This document shows positions 24,367-31,944 of a stretch of DNA of 33,690 nucleotides, in pieces. Within the stretch, counting starts at the first letter, position 1. Every line of letters starts with the position of its first letter. Origin of the DNA: CAZYCC01 sp964645985 (GTDB lineage Bacteria; Bacillota; Clostridia; Oscillospirales; CAG-272); the NCBI GenBank assembly GCA_964645985.1, contig CAZYCC010000012.1, positions 1 to 33,690 of the forward strand. Reading direction: 5' to 3'. The notes beneath the pieces were generated by a model that was not told the origin of the DNA, did not search any database, and worked only from the letters and a program-made list of their open reading frames with translations. A program made the position numbers and the translations under genes.

Positions 24367-25531
24367 CGCGCCCACCCCCTTCCTGCGGGATGTCGGCGGG
24401 AGGAGCGGGCGGCGCGCCCCCCGCGCGAGAACCCGGCGCGGGGGACAACGCCGCGCCGCTGTTCGGTTCGCCCGGCGCGGGAGAGCCCGCTTTCTCCACC
24501 TCGCGCAGGGCGCGCATCACCTTGACGATGTGCAGAGACTGCGGGCATTTTTGCAGGCAGCGCCCGCAGCCCACGCAGGAGAACATCCCGCCGTAGCGCT
24601 CGGGAAAGTAAACGAGCTTGTGCAGGAAGCGCTGCCGAAAACGCTCCTTTTGGGTCGTGCGCGGCTGCCCCGCCGACATCAGCGTGAAATCGCTGTACAT
24701 ACAGGAATCCCAGCAGCGATAGCGCAGGACGCCCTGCCCCCCCTCAAAGTCGCGGATGTCGTAGCATTGGCAGGTGGGGCAGGCGAAGGTGCAGCTGCCG
24801 CAGCCAAGGCAGCTCGATGAGAACTTCTCCCAAGCGGGCGAGTCAAAATAGCGCTCGGTCATCCCCGCGCCAAAGCCATCGGTGGAAAGATCTGCGAGCG
24901 GCAGCGCGGCGTAGCGCGAGCGAATGCTCTCCCGCGCGCTCTCGCGCGCGGCGAGAACTTCCTCCCCCGCCGGGGAAAGGACGGCAATGCCGCCAAGTAG
25001 AGCGGCGCCGCGGTCAGTGCGCGGCTCGAGGAGAAATCCACCCGCGAGGCGAATGCAGGAGACATCTCCCGCAGGGACCGCGGGGTCGATGCCGAAGGTG
25101 CGACAGAAGCAGGAGCGCGCGGGGCGCTCGCACGCCATCGTGAGAAGAATGCCGTGCGCGCGGCGCGCGGCGTAGAGGCTGTCGCGCGGCTCGTCGAGGA
25201 AGACGCGGTCGAGCGCCTCGAGCGCGCGCAGGTCGCACGCGCGCACCCCGAAAACGGCGAAGTCCTCGCGCGCGCGCGGTGCCTCCTCCACCGATAGACC
25301 CTCGCCTCCCACGGTGAAGCGCGCGATGTCCTCGTTTTGCGGGAAAAAGAGCTCCTTCGGGCTCTTCACGCCGCGGATAGCGTCGCAGTAAGCGACCCCC
25401 TCCTCATATAGGCGGAAAGCCGCGATGCCCGGCGCGCTCTCGGCGGGAAGATAGAGCGGCATTCTCTCCGATATTGCCGCAAAGAGCGCAGGGAGATCTC
25501 CCGCCGCGCAGAAAACAGGCGCGAAACCCAT
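24359..25531 (-). CDS. 4Fe-4S dicluster protein, FloxB / sulfhydrogenase-beta-like
   Basis: A 390-residue Fe-S protein of the AsrA/hydrogenase-beta type. An N-terminal domain with FGVRACDLRALEALD (94-108) and extra Cys (C134, C141, C143) precedes two [4Fe-4S] motifs: C241/244/247/251 and C319/322/325/329. CPTCQCYDI and RYRCWDSCM are family landmarks. The last 45 residues (from about 346) are a Pro/Ala/Gly-rich tail without counterpart in the core family. A strong AAAGGAGGG precedes ATG, and the start shares one base with the upstream stop (TGATG). It should link FlxA to the Hdr side by Fe-S relay. Which of the two dicluster proteins is FloxB and which FloxC I assign only by order and similarity. 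Confidence 0.85.
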   Translation of the reverse strand: MGFAPVFCAAGDLPALFAAISERMPLYLPAESAPGIAAFRLYEEGVAYCDAIRGVKSPKELFFPQNEDIARFTVGGEGLSVEEAPRAREDFAVFGVRACDLRALEALDRVFLDEPRDSLYAARRAHGILLTMACERPARSCFCRTFGIDPAVPAGDVSCIRLAGGFLLEPRTDRGAALLGGIAVLSPAGEEVLAARESARESIRSRYAALPLADLSTDGFGAGMTERYFDSPAWEKFSSSCLGCGSCTFACPTCQCYDIRDFEGGQGVLRYRCWDSCMYSDFTLMSAGQPRTTQKERFRQRFLHKLVYFPERYGGMFSCVGCGRCLQKCPQSLHIVKVMRALREVEKAGSPAPGEPNSGAALSPAPGSRAGGAPPAPPADIPQEGGGRDV

Positions 25532-26523
25532 CACACTCCCTCCTTTCGCTCGCGGGAGAGAATGGCGGGGGCGTCGCCCGGCTCGGGGTCGCCCCGGTCG
25601 AAGGCGGTGAGCGGGGAGACGCTCCCCTCGCGCGCGCCCGCCGTGTATTCGCCAAAGAAGCGGTCGCTGTCGAGAATCAGCTTGCGGTTGAGCAGGTGAA
25701 GCGGAATTTTCGCGGGGCAGACGCGGCTGCACTCGCCGCAGTCGGTGCACCGCCCCGCGACGTGGAAGGCGCGGATAATGTGGAAGAGCTGCTCCTCGAA
25801 GCTGTCGGGCGAGGACTTGCCCGCCACGCCCGAGCTCGGGTTATCGAAGACGCACTTCTCGCAGCTGCAGGCGGGGCAGACATTGCGGCAGGCGTTGCAG
25901 CGCACGCAGCGCGACAGCTCCCCGCGCCAAAAGGCATACCGCTGCTCGGCAGAGATCCCTTCCAGCTCGCGCACGCGCGCGAAGCGATCGCGCGGGGGCT
26001 GCGGCGGGCGGGCGCGGTCGGCATCGGGCACTAATAGCTCGTCGTAAATCGCGGCTGTCTTGTCGCAGACAAGGCAGCGCTCCTCAAGAAAGCGCGCGCG
26101 CGCGCCGCCCTCGGGCGAGCAGCCCTCGCCGGGCACCGCGTCCTCCTCCGCCGCCCATACAAGGTCTCGGTCGAGCATTCCCTCGCAGGGGACGGCGAGT
26201 GCGAAGACCTTTTCACGCGAAACGCGGTGCTCGGTGAGCAGCTGATTGAGGCTGTAGCTGTCGCAGGGTTTGAGGAAAACGAGCGTGCGACCGTCCTCCC
26301 GCCCGAGCGCGATGAGATATTTCGAAAGGTTCGCGCCGCAGTAGTCGTTGTAGACAAAGTTTTGCGCGAGCTCCTGCGCCGTGCGGAAGACGGCGGGAGA
26401 GGGGTCCTCGGGTGCGTCGCCCCTTGCCCAGCCGAGGACGCGCGCGACGCTCCCCTCCCGCAGTAGGTCCGCCGCGCGGTGGACCATCGCTTCGCGATAA
26501 GAACTCAAACGGTCGTTTTGCAT
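25531..26523 (-). CDS. 4Fe-4S dicluster protein, FloxC-like
   Basis: A 330-residue Fe-S protein. The N-terminal 200 residues resemble the beta subunit of F420-hydrogenase/formate dehydrogenase-type proteins (LVFLKPCDSYSLNQLL at 81-96, ALAVPCEGM at 109-117). Two clusters follow: C206/209/212/216 (CVRCNACRNVC) with extra Cys C219, C221 and C224, and C259/262/265/269 (CTDCGECSRVC). The C-terminal 30 residues are low complexity. GGAGG at 7 nt before ATG is a strong Shine-Dalgarno inside the preceding gene, whose end it overlaps by 19 nt. Overlaps on both sides show a tight flx sub-operon. Electron relay between FlxA/B and the MvhD-like subunit is inferred from family and order. Confidence 0.84.
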   Translation of the reverse strand: MQNDRLSSYREAMVHRAADLLREGSVARVLGWARGDAPEDPSPAVFRTAQELAQNFVYNDYCGANLSKYLIALGREDGRTLVFLKPCDSYSLNQLLTEHRVSREKVFALAVPCEGMLDRDLVWAAEEDAVPGEGCSPEGGARARFLEERCLVCDKTAAIYDELLVPDADRARPPQPPRDRFARVRELEGISAEQRYAFWRGELSRCVRCNACRNVCPACSCEKCVFDNPSSGVAGKSSPDSFEEQLFHIIRAFHVAGRCTDCGECSRVCPAKIPLHLLNRKLILDSDRFFGEYTAGAREGSVSPLTAFDRGDPEPGDAPAILSRERKEGV

Positions 26524-26963
26524 CGCAGATCCTCCAGGCGGCGGTTCTCGCCGAGCGCGGCGACCGTGCGCACGAAGTCGTTCATTGTCGCGGCGAACTT
26601 CGCCCCCTCGGCGGCGGAAATCCAAGCGACCTGCGCTCTCTCGCGCTCGATGCCGAGGTAGTCGAGCAGGGAAAAGAGCAGCGTCATGCGCCGGCGAGTG
26701 TAGTAGTTGCCGGTAGTGTAGTGGCAATCGCCGGGGTGGCAGCCGCAGAGGATCACCCCGTCCGCGCCGCGCCCGAAGGCGCGCAGGACAAAGAGGGGGT
26801 TGACCCGGCAGGAGCAAGGCACGCGGATAATCTTGACCTCGGCGGGGTAGGCGGCGCGGTTGTTCCCCGCGAGATCCGCCCCCGCGTAGGAGCACCAGTT
26901 ACAGCAAAACGCGACGATCCGCGGGCGATATGCCGGCGCGTTGGGTGTGGGGGAAGCAGACAT
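26505..26963 (-). CDS. flxD: MvhD-like [2Fe-2S] adaptor (FlxD)
   Basis: A 152-residue protein of the MvhD/hydrogenase iron-sulfur subunit family, which docks on HdrA and hands electrons to it. Conserved Cys sets are present: C20-C21-x2-C24 (FCCNWCSYAGAD), C50/C52 (PCSCRVNP), and C73/C75/C80 (CGCHPGDCHY). Free-standing MvhD next to hdrA and NADH-type flx genes marks a Hdr-Flox complex rather than a hydrogenase complex; no hydrogenase subunit is in the window. It begins about 115 nt after hdrA, with a pyrimidine-rich leader (CTCCCTCTCCCGCTTCT-ATG) and no Shine-Dalgarno. Its end overlaps the next gene. Confidence 0.92.
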   Translation of the reverse strand: MSASPTPNAPAYRPRIVAFCCNWCSYAGADLAGNNRAAYPAEVKIIRVPCSCRVNPLFVLRAFGRGADGVILCGCHPGDCHYTTGNYYTRRRMTLLFSLLDYLGIERERAQVAWISAAEGAKFAATMNDFVRTVAALGENRRLEDLRCKTTV

Positions 26964-27080
26964 AGAAGCGGGAGAGGGAGCGGGGCGGGAAAAATTATCG
27001 GGCAGCGGCAGGCGCGAGGCGCTCTTTATCGAAGGGAGCGCGAGCCGGGCGGAGAATAGAGCGGGGGGGCGAGCTTGCCC

Positions 27081-29075
27081 TTACTTACACACCGCGTCAA
27101 TTTGGGAGAGAATAGAGCCGTTGGTGAAGCCGCGCAGATCCATCGCGCCGGAGGGGCAGGTGACCGTGCAGGCGCCGCACCCCTGGCAGACCGCCTCGTT
27201 GACGACGGCAACGCGGCGGCGCACCACCTCTCGATTGGGGCCGCGAAAGTCTTTATCCTCGTAGGTAATCGCGCCATAGGGGCAGACCTTCTCGCAGGAG
27301 GAGCAGCCGTTGCACATCTCCTCGTTCACGGCGGCGACGCAGGGGTTGCCGGCGAGCGTGTTCTTTGAGAGCAGCCCTATCACCTTGGAGGCGGCGGCGC
27401 CCGCCATCGCGACCGTCTCGGGGATGTCCCGCGGCCCCACGCAAGCGCCGGCGAGATACACTCCCGCGGTCGGGCTCTCAACCGGGCGAAGCTTGGGGTG
27501 TGCCTCGGTGAAGAAATCGTTTGTATCCATGCTCGCGCGCAGCATCGAAGCGAGCGGGCGCGCGCTCTTGTCCGGCTCGATCGCCGCCGCGAGAACGACG
27601 AGGTCCGCCTCGAGTGTCACCTGCTCATCGAGCAGCAGATCCGCCCCGCGCACGAGGAGCTTCTCTCCCTCGGGGGTGATTTTGCCGACCATCCCCTTGA
27701 TATAATGCACGCCGTACTCCTCAACGGCGCGGCGGTAGAACTCGTCGAATCCCTTGCCGGGCGTGCGCACGTCGATATAAAAGACGGTGACATCGGTATC
27801 GGGGTATTTGTCGCGGGTGAGCATCGCGTGTTTCGCGGTCACCATACAGCAGACCTTGGAGCAGTACTCCTTGCCCTTCTCGGCGCCCGCCGCGCACCGC
27901 GACCCGACACACTGTACAAAGACGATCTTCTGCGGATGGCGCCCGTCCGAGGGGCGGCGCAGCTCGCCGCCGGTCGGGCCCGCCGCGTTGGTCAGCCGCT
28001 CGAACTCGAGCGAGGTGATAACATCCGGGGAGAGGCTGTAGGCGTACTCATCGAACTTCTCGAGCGAAATCGGCTCGTAGCCGGTCGCGGCGACAATCGC
28101 GCCGTATTTTTCGGTGAGCAGCTCATCTTTTTGCGCATAATCGATAGCGCCGGCGGCGCAGACCTTCGCGCACACCCCGCAGACCCCTTTTTGCAGCATA
28201 TTGCAGGCGTCCGGGTCTATGGTCGCGACCTTCGGCACCGCCTGCGCGAAGGGGATATAGATGGCGCGGCGCGTGTCCATGCCGAGGTTGAACTCGTTCG
28301 GAATGCCGCGGCGCGGGCATTTCCCGGTGCACTCGCCGCACCCGGTGCACAAGTCCTCTCGCACATGGCGCGCCTTGCGGCGGATGGTGACCTCGAAATT
28401 GCCGACGAAGCCGTCAACGCGCTCCACTTCGCTGTAGGTGAAGAGGCGGATCTTGTCGCTGCTGCCGGCGTCGACCATCTTCGGCGTGAGGATACAGGCG
28501 GCGCAGTCGAGCGTCGGAAAGGTCTTGTCAAGCTGCGCCATCTTGCCGCCGATCGTCGGTTTCTTCTCGACGATGTCGACCGGATAGCCGGCGTCGGCGA
28601 TGTCAAGCGCCGCCTGAATGCCGGCGATCCCCCCGCCGATAACGAGCGCGCGGTGGGTCACCGGGGTGCTCCCCGCCGTGAGAGGAGAGGCGCGCGAGAC
28701 CTTCGCAATGCCGGCGCGCCCGAGGACGATCGCCTTCTCTGTGGCGATCATCTTATCTTTATGCACCCAGGAGCACTGCTCGCGGATGTTGGCAATCTCG
28801 ACAAGATAGGGGTTCAGCCCCGCCGCCTCCGCCGCCCGGCGAAATGTCGCCTCGTGCATACGCGGCGAGCAGGAGCAGATGACAACCGCGTCAAGATGCT
28901 TCTCGCGGATGGCGTCGCGCAGCAGATCCTGCCCCGCCTGCGAGCACATATAGGGGTAGTGCGCGGCGTGAACGACCCCCCTCTCGCGCGAGAGGGCGTC
29001 GCACACCCGCTCGACGTCGACTGTGCCCGCGATGTTGCTGCCGCAGTGGCAAACGAAAACGCCGATTCTTTGCAT
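27081..29075 (-). CDS. hdrA: Heterodisulfide reductase subunit A (bifurcating flavoprotein)
   Basis: A 664-residue cytosolic HdrA holding the FAD that splits electron pairs between a high-potential acceptor and ferredoxin. An N-terminal domain (GVFVCHCGSN at 5-14, ICSCSPRMHEATF at 66-78) leads to the FAD loop IGGGIAG at 146-152 and PTLDCAACILTPKM near 187-200. An inserted ferredoxin-type domain has Cys at 243-253 and 291-306. Two C-terminal [4Fe-4S] motifs start at C588 (CNGCSSCEKVC) and C630 (CQGCGACTVTC), the probable ferredoxin branch. The length matches methanogen HdrA; no hydrogenase or formate dehydrogenase is fused. The start MQRIGVFVCHCG is canonical, though only a pyrimidine tract (CGGTTTCGTTTTT-ATG) precedes it. 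It stands between hdrBC and flx genes, as expected for the hub of the complex. Confidence 0.95.
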   Translation of the reverse strand: MQRIGVFVCHCGSNIAGTVDVERVCDALSRERGVVHAAHYPYMCSQAGQDLLRDAIREKHLDAVVICSCSPRMHEATFRRAAEAAGLNPYLVEIANIREQCSWVHKDKMIATEKAIVLGRAGIAKVSRASPLTAGSTPVTHRALVIGGGIAGIQAALDIADAGYPVDIVEKKPTIGGKMAQLDKTFPTLDCAACILTPKMVDAGSSDKIRLFTYSEVERVDGFVGNFEVTIRRKARHVREDLCTGCGECTGKCPRRGIPNEFNLGMDTRRAIYIPFAQAVPKVATIDPDACNMLQKGVCGVCAKVCAAGAIDYAQKDELLTEKYGAIVAATGYEPISLEKFDEYAYSLSPDVITSLEFERLTNAAGPTGGELRRPSDGRHPQKIVFVQCVGSRCAAGAEKGKEYCSKVCCMVTAKHAMLTRDKYPDTDVTVFYIDVRTPGKGFDEFYRRAVEEYGVHYIKGMVGKITPEGEKLLVRGADLLLDEQVTLEADLVVLAAAIEPDKSARPLASMLRASMDTNDFFTEAHPKLRPVESPTAGVYLAGACVGPRDIPETVAMAGAAASKVIGLLSKNTLAGNPCVAAVNEEMCNGCSSCEKVCPYGAITYEDKDFRGPNREVVRRRVAVVNEAVCQGCGACTVTCPSGAMDLRGFTNGSILSQIDAVCK

Positions 29076-29117
29076 AAAAACGAAACCGAGAGGATAGGCG
29101 CGCCGCGCAAGCGCCGA

Positions 29118-29528
29118 TTATTTTCTGTACTTGCGGAAAGCGGAGACGACCGCCTGCTGCGGCAGATCCTCTCCCGCGCTCGCCGCCGCAGCCGCGAGAG
29201 GGGGAAGGTCGCGCGGGGTGAAGCGGTCGCCGCCCTGCGCGCGCTCGGAAAGTAGGCGTATCGCCTCGACGAGCTTCGCCGGTTCCACGCCGCGCGGGCA
29301 GCGATCGACGCAGGCAAAGCAGGATAGGCACTTGGTAAAGGAAGGCGAGGCGATCAAACGCGCGATGTCGCCGCGCTCAATGAGTGCGACGAACTCGTGC
29401 GGGTGGTATTCCATCTCGCCGTAGGCGGGGCAGGTGGCGGAGCACTTGCCGCAGCACATACACTTTGCGGGATTGACCCCGCTCATGCGCAGAACCTGCT
29501 CGCGCAGGTCAAAGCTGCTCTCGCTCAT
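29118..29528 (-). CDS. hdrC: Heterodisulfide reductase subunit C
   Basis: A 136-residue electron-transfer subunit linking HdrA to HdrB. Two [4Fe-4S] motifs are complete: C23/26/29/33 (CMCCGKCSATC) and C67/70/73/77 (CLSCFACVDRC). The length is within the range of bacterial HdrC. ATG overlaps the hdrB stop by four bases (ATGA), and AAAGGAAG before it gives a good Shine-Dalgarno. The order B-C-A is colinear with transcription. A short Ala-rich tail ends in FRKYRK. Confidence 0.94.
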   Translation of the reverse strand: MSESSFDLREQVLRMSGVNPAKCMCCGKCSATCPAYGEMEYHPHEFVALIERGDIARLIASPSFTKCLSCFACVDRCPRGVEPAKLVEAIRLLSERAQGGDRFTPRDLPPLAAAAASAGEDLPQQAVVSAFRKYRK

Positions 29529-30394
29529 ACGGCCGTCTTCCTTTCGGGAGAAGAGGAGCGCGCGCTCGTGCCGGAGCAGCGCCCGGGTGCGGGTTCTTCG
29601 TTCGGGGTAGGTAGACCCATGCCGCGCGCAAGAAGCTCGGTGAAGTAGAGCACCGGCAAATCTCCCTTCGCGCGCTCGAGATTGTACCGGCAGAGCGGGC
29701 AAGCGGTGACGAGCATCTTTGCGCCCGCCGCGCGCGCGTCATGCAGAATTGCCCCGGCGTGGGCGGAGGCGGCGACCCCGCCGTCCTCGAGGAGGGTGTA
29801 GCCGCCGCAGCACTCATTGCGCGAGGCGTAGCGCATCGGCTCGGCGCCGAGCGCGGTGAGCAGGTTCTCGAGCAGGCGCGGGTTCTCCGGGTCGTCGGTG
29901 TGGAGCACCGAGGAGGGGCGCAGCAGGAGGCACCCGTAGTACGCGCCTACTCTCTGCCCGGCGAGCGGAAATCCCGCCCGCTCCGCCACCTCGCGCACCC
30001 GCTCAAACCCAACAACATCGCGCAGCAGCTCAAGATAATGCAGCACGATCGCTCCGCCGCTGTAGCGCTCCTCGGGGGGAAGATAGGCGTTCACCGCGGC
30101 GGCAAAGTCAGGCTCGCGCAGGAACGCCTCGTTTGTTTGCTTAAGGACATTGTGGCAGGCGGCGCAGACGCTGACGAGCGGCTGATTTCTCCTCTCCGCC
30201 TCGCGCAGGGCGCGCACGGCGGCGAGCTTGGTCGCAATCTCGTCGCGCGCGGTGGTATAGACCCCGCCGCAGCACTGCCAGTCGGGCAGCTCCTCGAGCG
30301 TCACCCCGAGCGCCTCAGCGCACTCCCTCGCGCAGGTATCGAGCGCGCGCGCGGTATTGCGCAGCGTACATCCGGGGAAATAGGATACGGTCAT
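29525..30394 (-). CDS. hdrB: Heterodisulfide reductase subunit B (two CCG motifs)
   Basis: A 289-residue catalytic subunit that in methanogens reduces the CoM-S-S-CoB disulfide at two non-cubane [4Fe-4S] clusters. Both cysteine sets are intact: C9, C41-C42, C77 and C80; and C155, C195-C196, C232 and C235. Chemistry at a disulfide, or another two-electron acceptor, is therefore plausible. The canonical start MTVSYFPGCTLRN follows a U-rich tract (GTTTTTCTTTCT-ATG) without Shine-Dalgarno. About 30 C-terminal residues are low complexity and overlap the hdrC signal. It lies 104 nt after fumC. The physiological substrate in a bacterium without CoM/CoB is unknown. Handing electrons to the TfrB/TfrA-like pair at the end of the locus is a second possibility. 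Confidence 0.93.
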   Translation of the reverse strand: MTVSYFPGCTLRNTARALDTCARECAEALGVTLEELPDWQCCGGVYTTARDEIATKLAAVRALREAERRNQPLVSVCAACHNVLKQTNEAFLREPDFAAAVNAYLPPEERYSGGAIVLHYLELLRDVVGFERVREVAERAGFPLAGQRVGAYYGCLLLRPSSVLHTDDPENPRLLENLLTALGAEPMRYASRNECCGGYTLLEDGGVAASAHAGAILHDARAAGAKMLVTACPLCRYNLERAKGDLPVLYFTELLARGMGLPTPNEEPAPGRCSGTSARSSSPERKTAV

Positions 30395-30498
30395 AGAAAG
30401 AAAAACGCAGAAGAGAAAAAGCTGCCCGGGATTGCGGGGAAAAGCAAAAAAGGCGGCTCTTCGCAGGAGCAAGCGGCGCGGCGAGCGCGCGGGGACGC

Positions 30499-31911
30499 TT
30501 ATATCATCTGCTCGGGGTGGAAGACCTCATCGAAGCGCTCGGGCGTGAGGTAGCCGAGCGCGACGCAAGCTTCTTTGAGCGAGGTACCCTCGGAGAACGC
30601 CTTCTTCGCGACGCGCGCGGCGTTCTCGTAGCCGATATAGGGGTTGAGCGCGGTGACGAGCATTAGGGAATTATGGAGGTTGCTCGCCATCTTTTCGCGG
30701 TTGGCGGTGATGCCGGAGGCGCAGTTTTTGTTGAAAGAAGTAATCGCGTCGGCGAGCAGGCGCGATGACTGCAGGAAGTTGTAGGCGAGCACCGGCATGA
30801 AGACATTCAGCTCGAAGTTCCCTTGCGACGCGGCGATACCGATCGTCGCATCGTTGCCCATCACCTGCACGGCGACCATCGTCACCGCCTCGCACTGCGT
30901 CGGGTTGACCTTGCCCGGCATAATCGAAGAGCCCGGCTCGTTTGCCGGGATGGTAATCTCCCCGAGGCCATCGCGCGGCCCCGACGCGAGCCAGCGCACA
31001 TCGTTCGCCACTTTCATCATATCGGCGGCGAGCGCCTTCAGCGCGCCGTGCGCGAAGACCAGCTCGTCCTTTGACGTGAGCGCGTGGAACTTGTTCGGCG
31101 CGCTGACGAACTCCTGCCCGGTAAGGACGCTCACCTCGGCGGCGACCCGCTCGGCAAAGTCCCGCGGCGCGTTGAGGCCTGTTCCCACCGCCGTCCCGCC
31201 AAGCGCGAGCTCTCGCAAGGGCGGCAGGGAGAGGCGCAGAAGATCCGCATCGCGCTCGAGAGAGGAGCGCCAGCCGGAGATCTCCTGCGAAAAGCTGATC
31301 GGTGTAGCGTCCTGCAAGTGGGTGCGCCCGCTCTTGACAACGCCCTCGTTCTCGCGCTCAAGGCGGCGGAAGGTGTCGATTAGCCCCTCCACGGCGGGGA
31401 GCACGCGCTCTGTGATCGCGAGGACCGCCGAGATGTGCATCGCCGTGGGGAAGGTGTCGTTTGACGACTGGCTCATGTTGACGTCGTCGTTCGGGTGCAG
31501 TGGCAGTGCGAGCGCCGCCCCGGCGAGCTGCGTGCCGCGCCGGGCGATCACCTCGTTCGCGTTCATATTCGACTGCGTGCCCGAGCCAGTCTGCCAAACG
31601 ACAAGCGGAAAATGACAATCGAGCTCCCCGCTTATCACCTCGCGGCAAGCCCCCTCGATCGCGGCAAGCTTCGGGGCGGTCATTTTCTCGGGCAAAAGAG
31701 CGCGGTTGGCGCGCGCCGCCGCCAGTTTAAGAATGCCAAAGGCGCGCGTTATCTCGCACGGCATTGTCTCCTCACCGACGCCGATGCGGAAGTTCTCCAC
31801 GCTGCGCTGTGTCTGCGCGCCCCAGAGCGCGCTCACCGGCACGCGCATCTCGCCCATCGAGTCGTGCTCGAGGCGAGTGCCCTCCGCCGGGTCAAACATA
31901 TCGTTTGTCAT
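30499..31911 (-). CDS. fumC: Class II fumarase
   Basis: A 470-residue class II (iron-free) fumarate hydratase interconverting malate and fumarate. Family landmarks: ALWGAQTQRSVENF near 29-42, GSGTQSNMNANEV, SSNDTFPTAMH, GRTHLQDATPISF, and the signature GSSIMPGKVNP near 325-335. The full length matches FumC. Two nearby in-frame ATGs exist (MTND and, 12 nt later, MFDP); I use the first, and neither has a Shine-Dalgarno. The leader is CATACTTCTCTTTTT-ATG. It follows mdh by 33 nt and precedes hdrB, so it is the second gene of the fumarate locus. Aspartase (same superfamily) was considered, but residues and context favour fumarase. Confidence 0.95.
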   Translation of the reverse strand: MTNDMFDPAEGTRLEHDSMGEMRVPVSALWGAQTQRSVENFRIGVGEETMPCEITRAFGILKLAAARANRALLPEKMTAPKLAAIEGACREVISGELDCHFPLVVWQTGSGTQSNMNANEVIARRGTQLAGAALALPLHPNDDVNMSQSSNDTFPTAMHISAVLAITERVLPAVEGLIDTFRRLERENEGVVKSGRTHLQDATPISFSQEISGWRSSLERDADLLRLSLPPLRELALGGTAVGTGLNAPRDFAERVAAEVSVLTGQEFVSAPNKFHALTSKDELVFAHGALKALAADMMKVANDVRWLASGPRDGLGEITIPANEPGSSIMPGKVNPTQCEAVTMVAVQVMGNDATIGIAASQGNFELNVFMPVLAYNFLQSSRLLADAITSFNKNCASGITANREKMASNLHNSLMLVTALNPYIGYENAARVAKKAFSEGTSLKEACVALGYLTPERFDEVFHPEQMI

Positions 31912-31944
31912 AAAAAGAGAAGTATGGCTGCTACGCGGGGCCGC

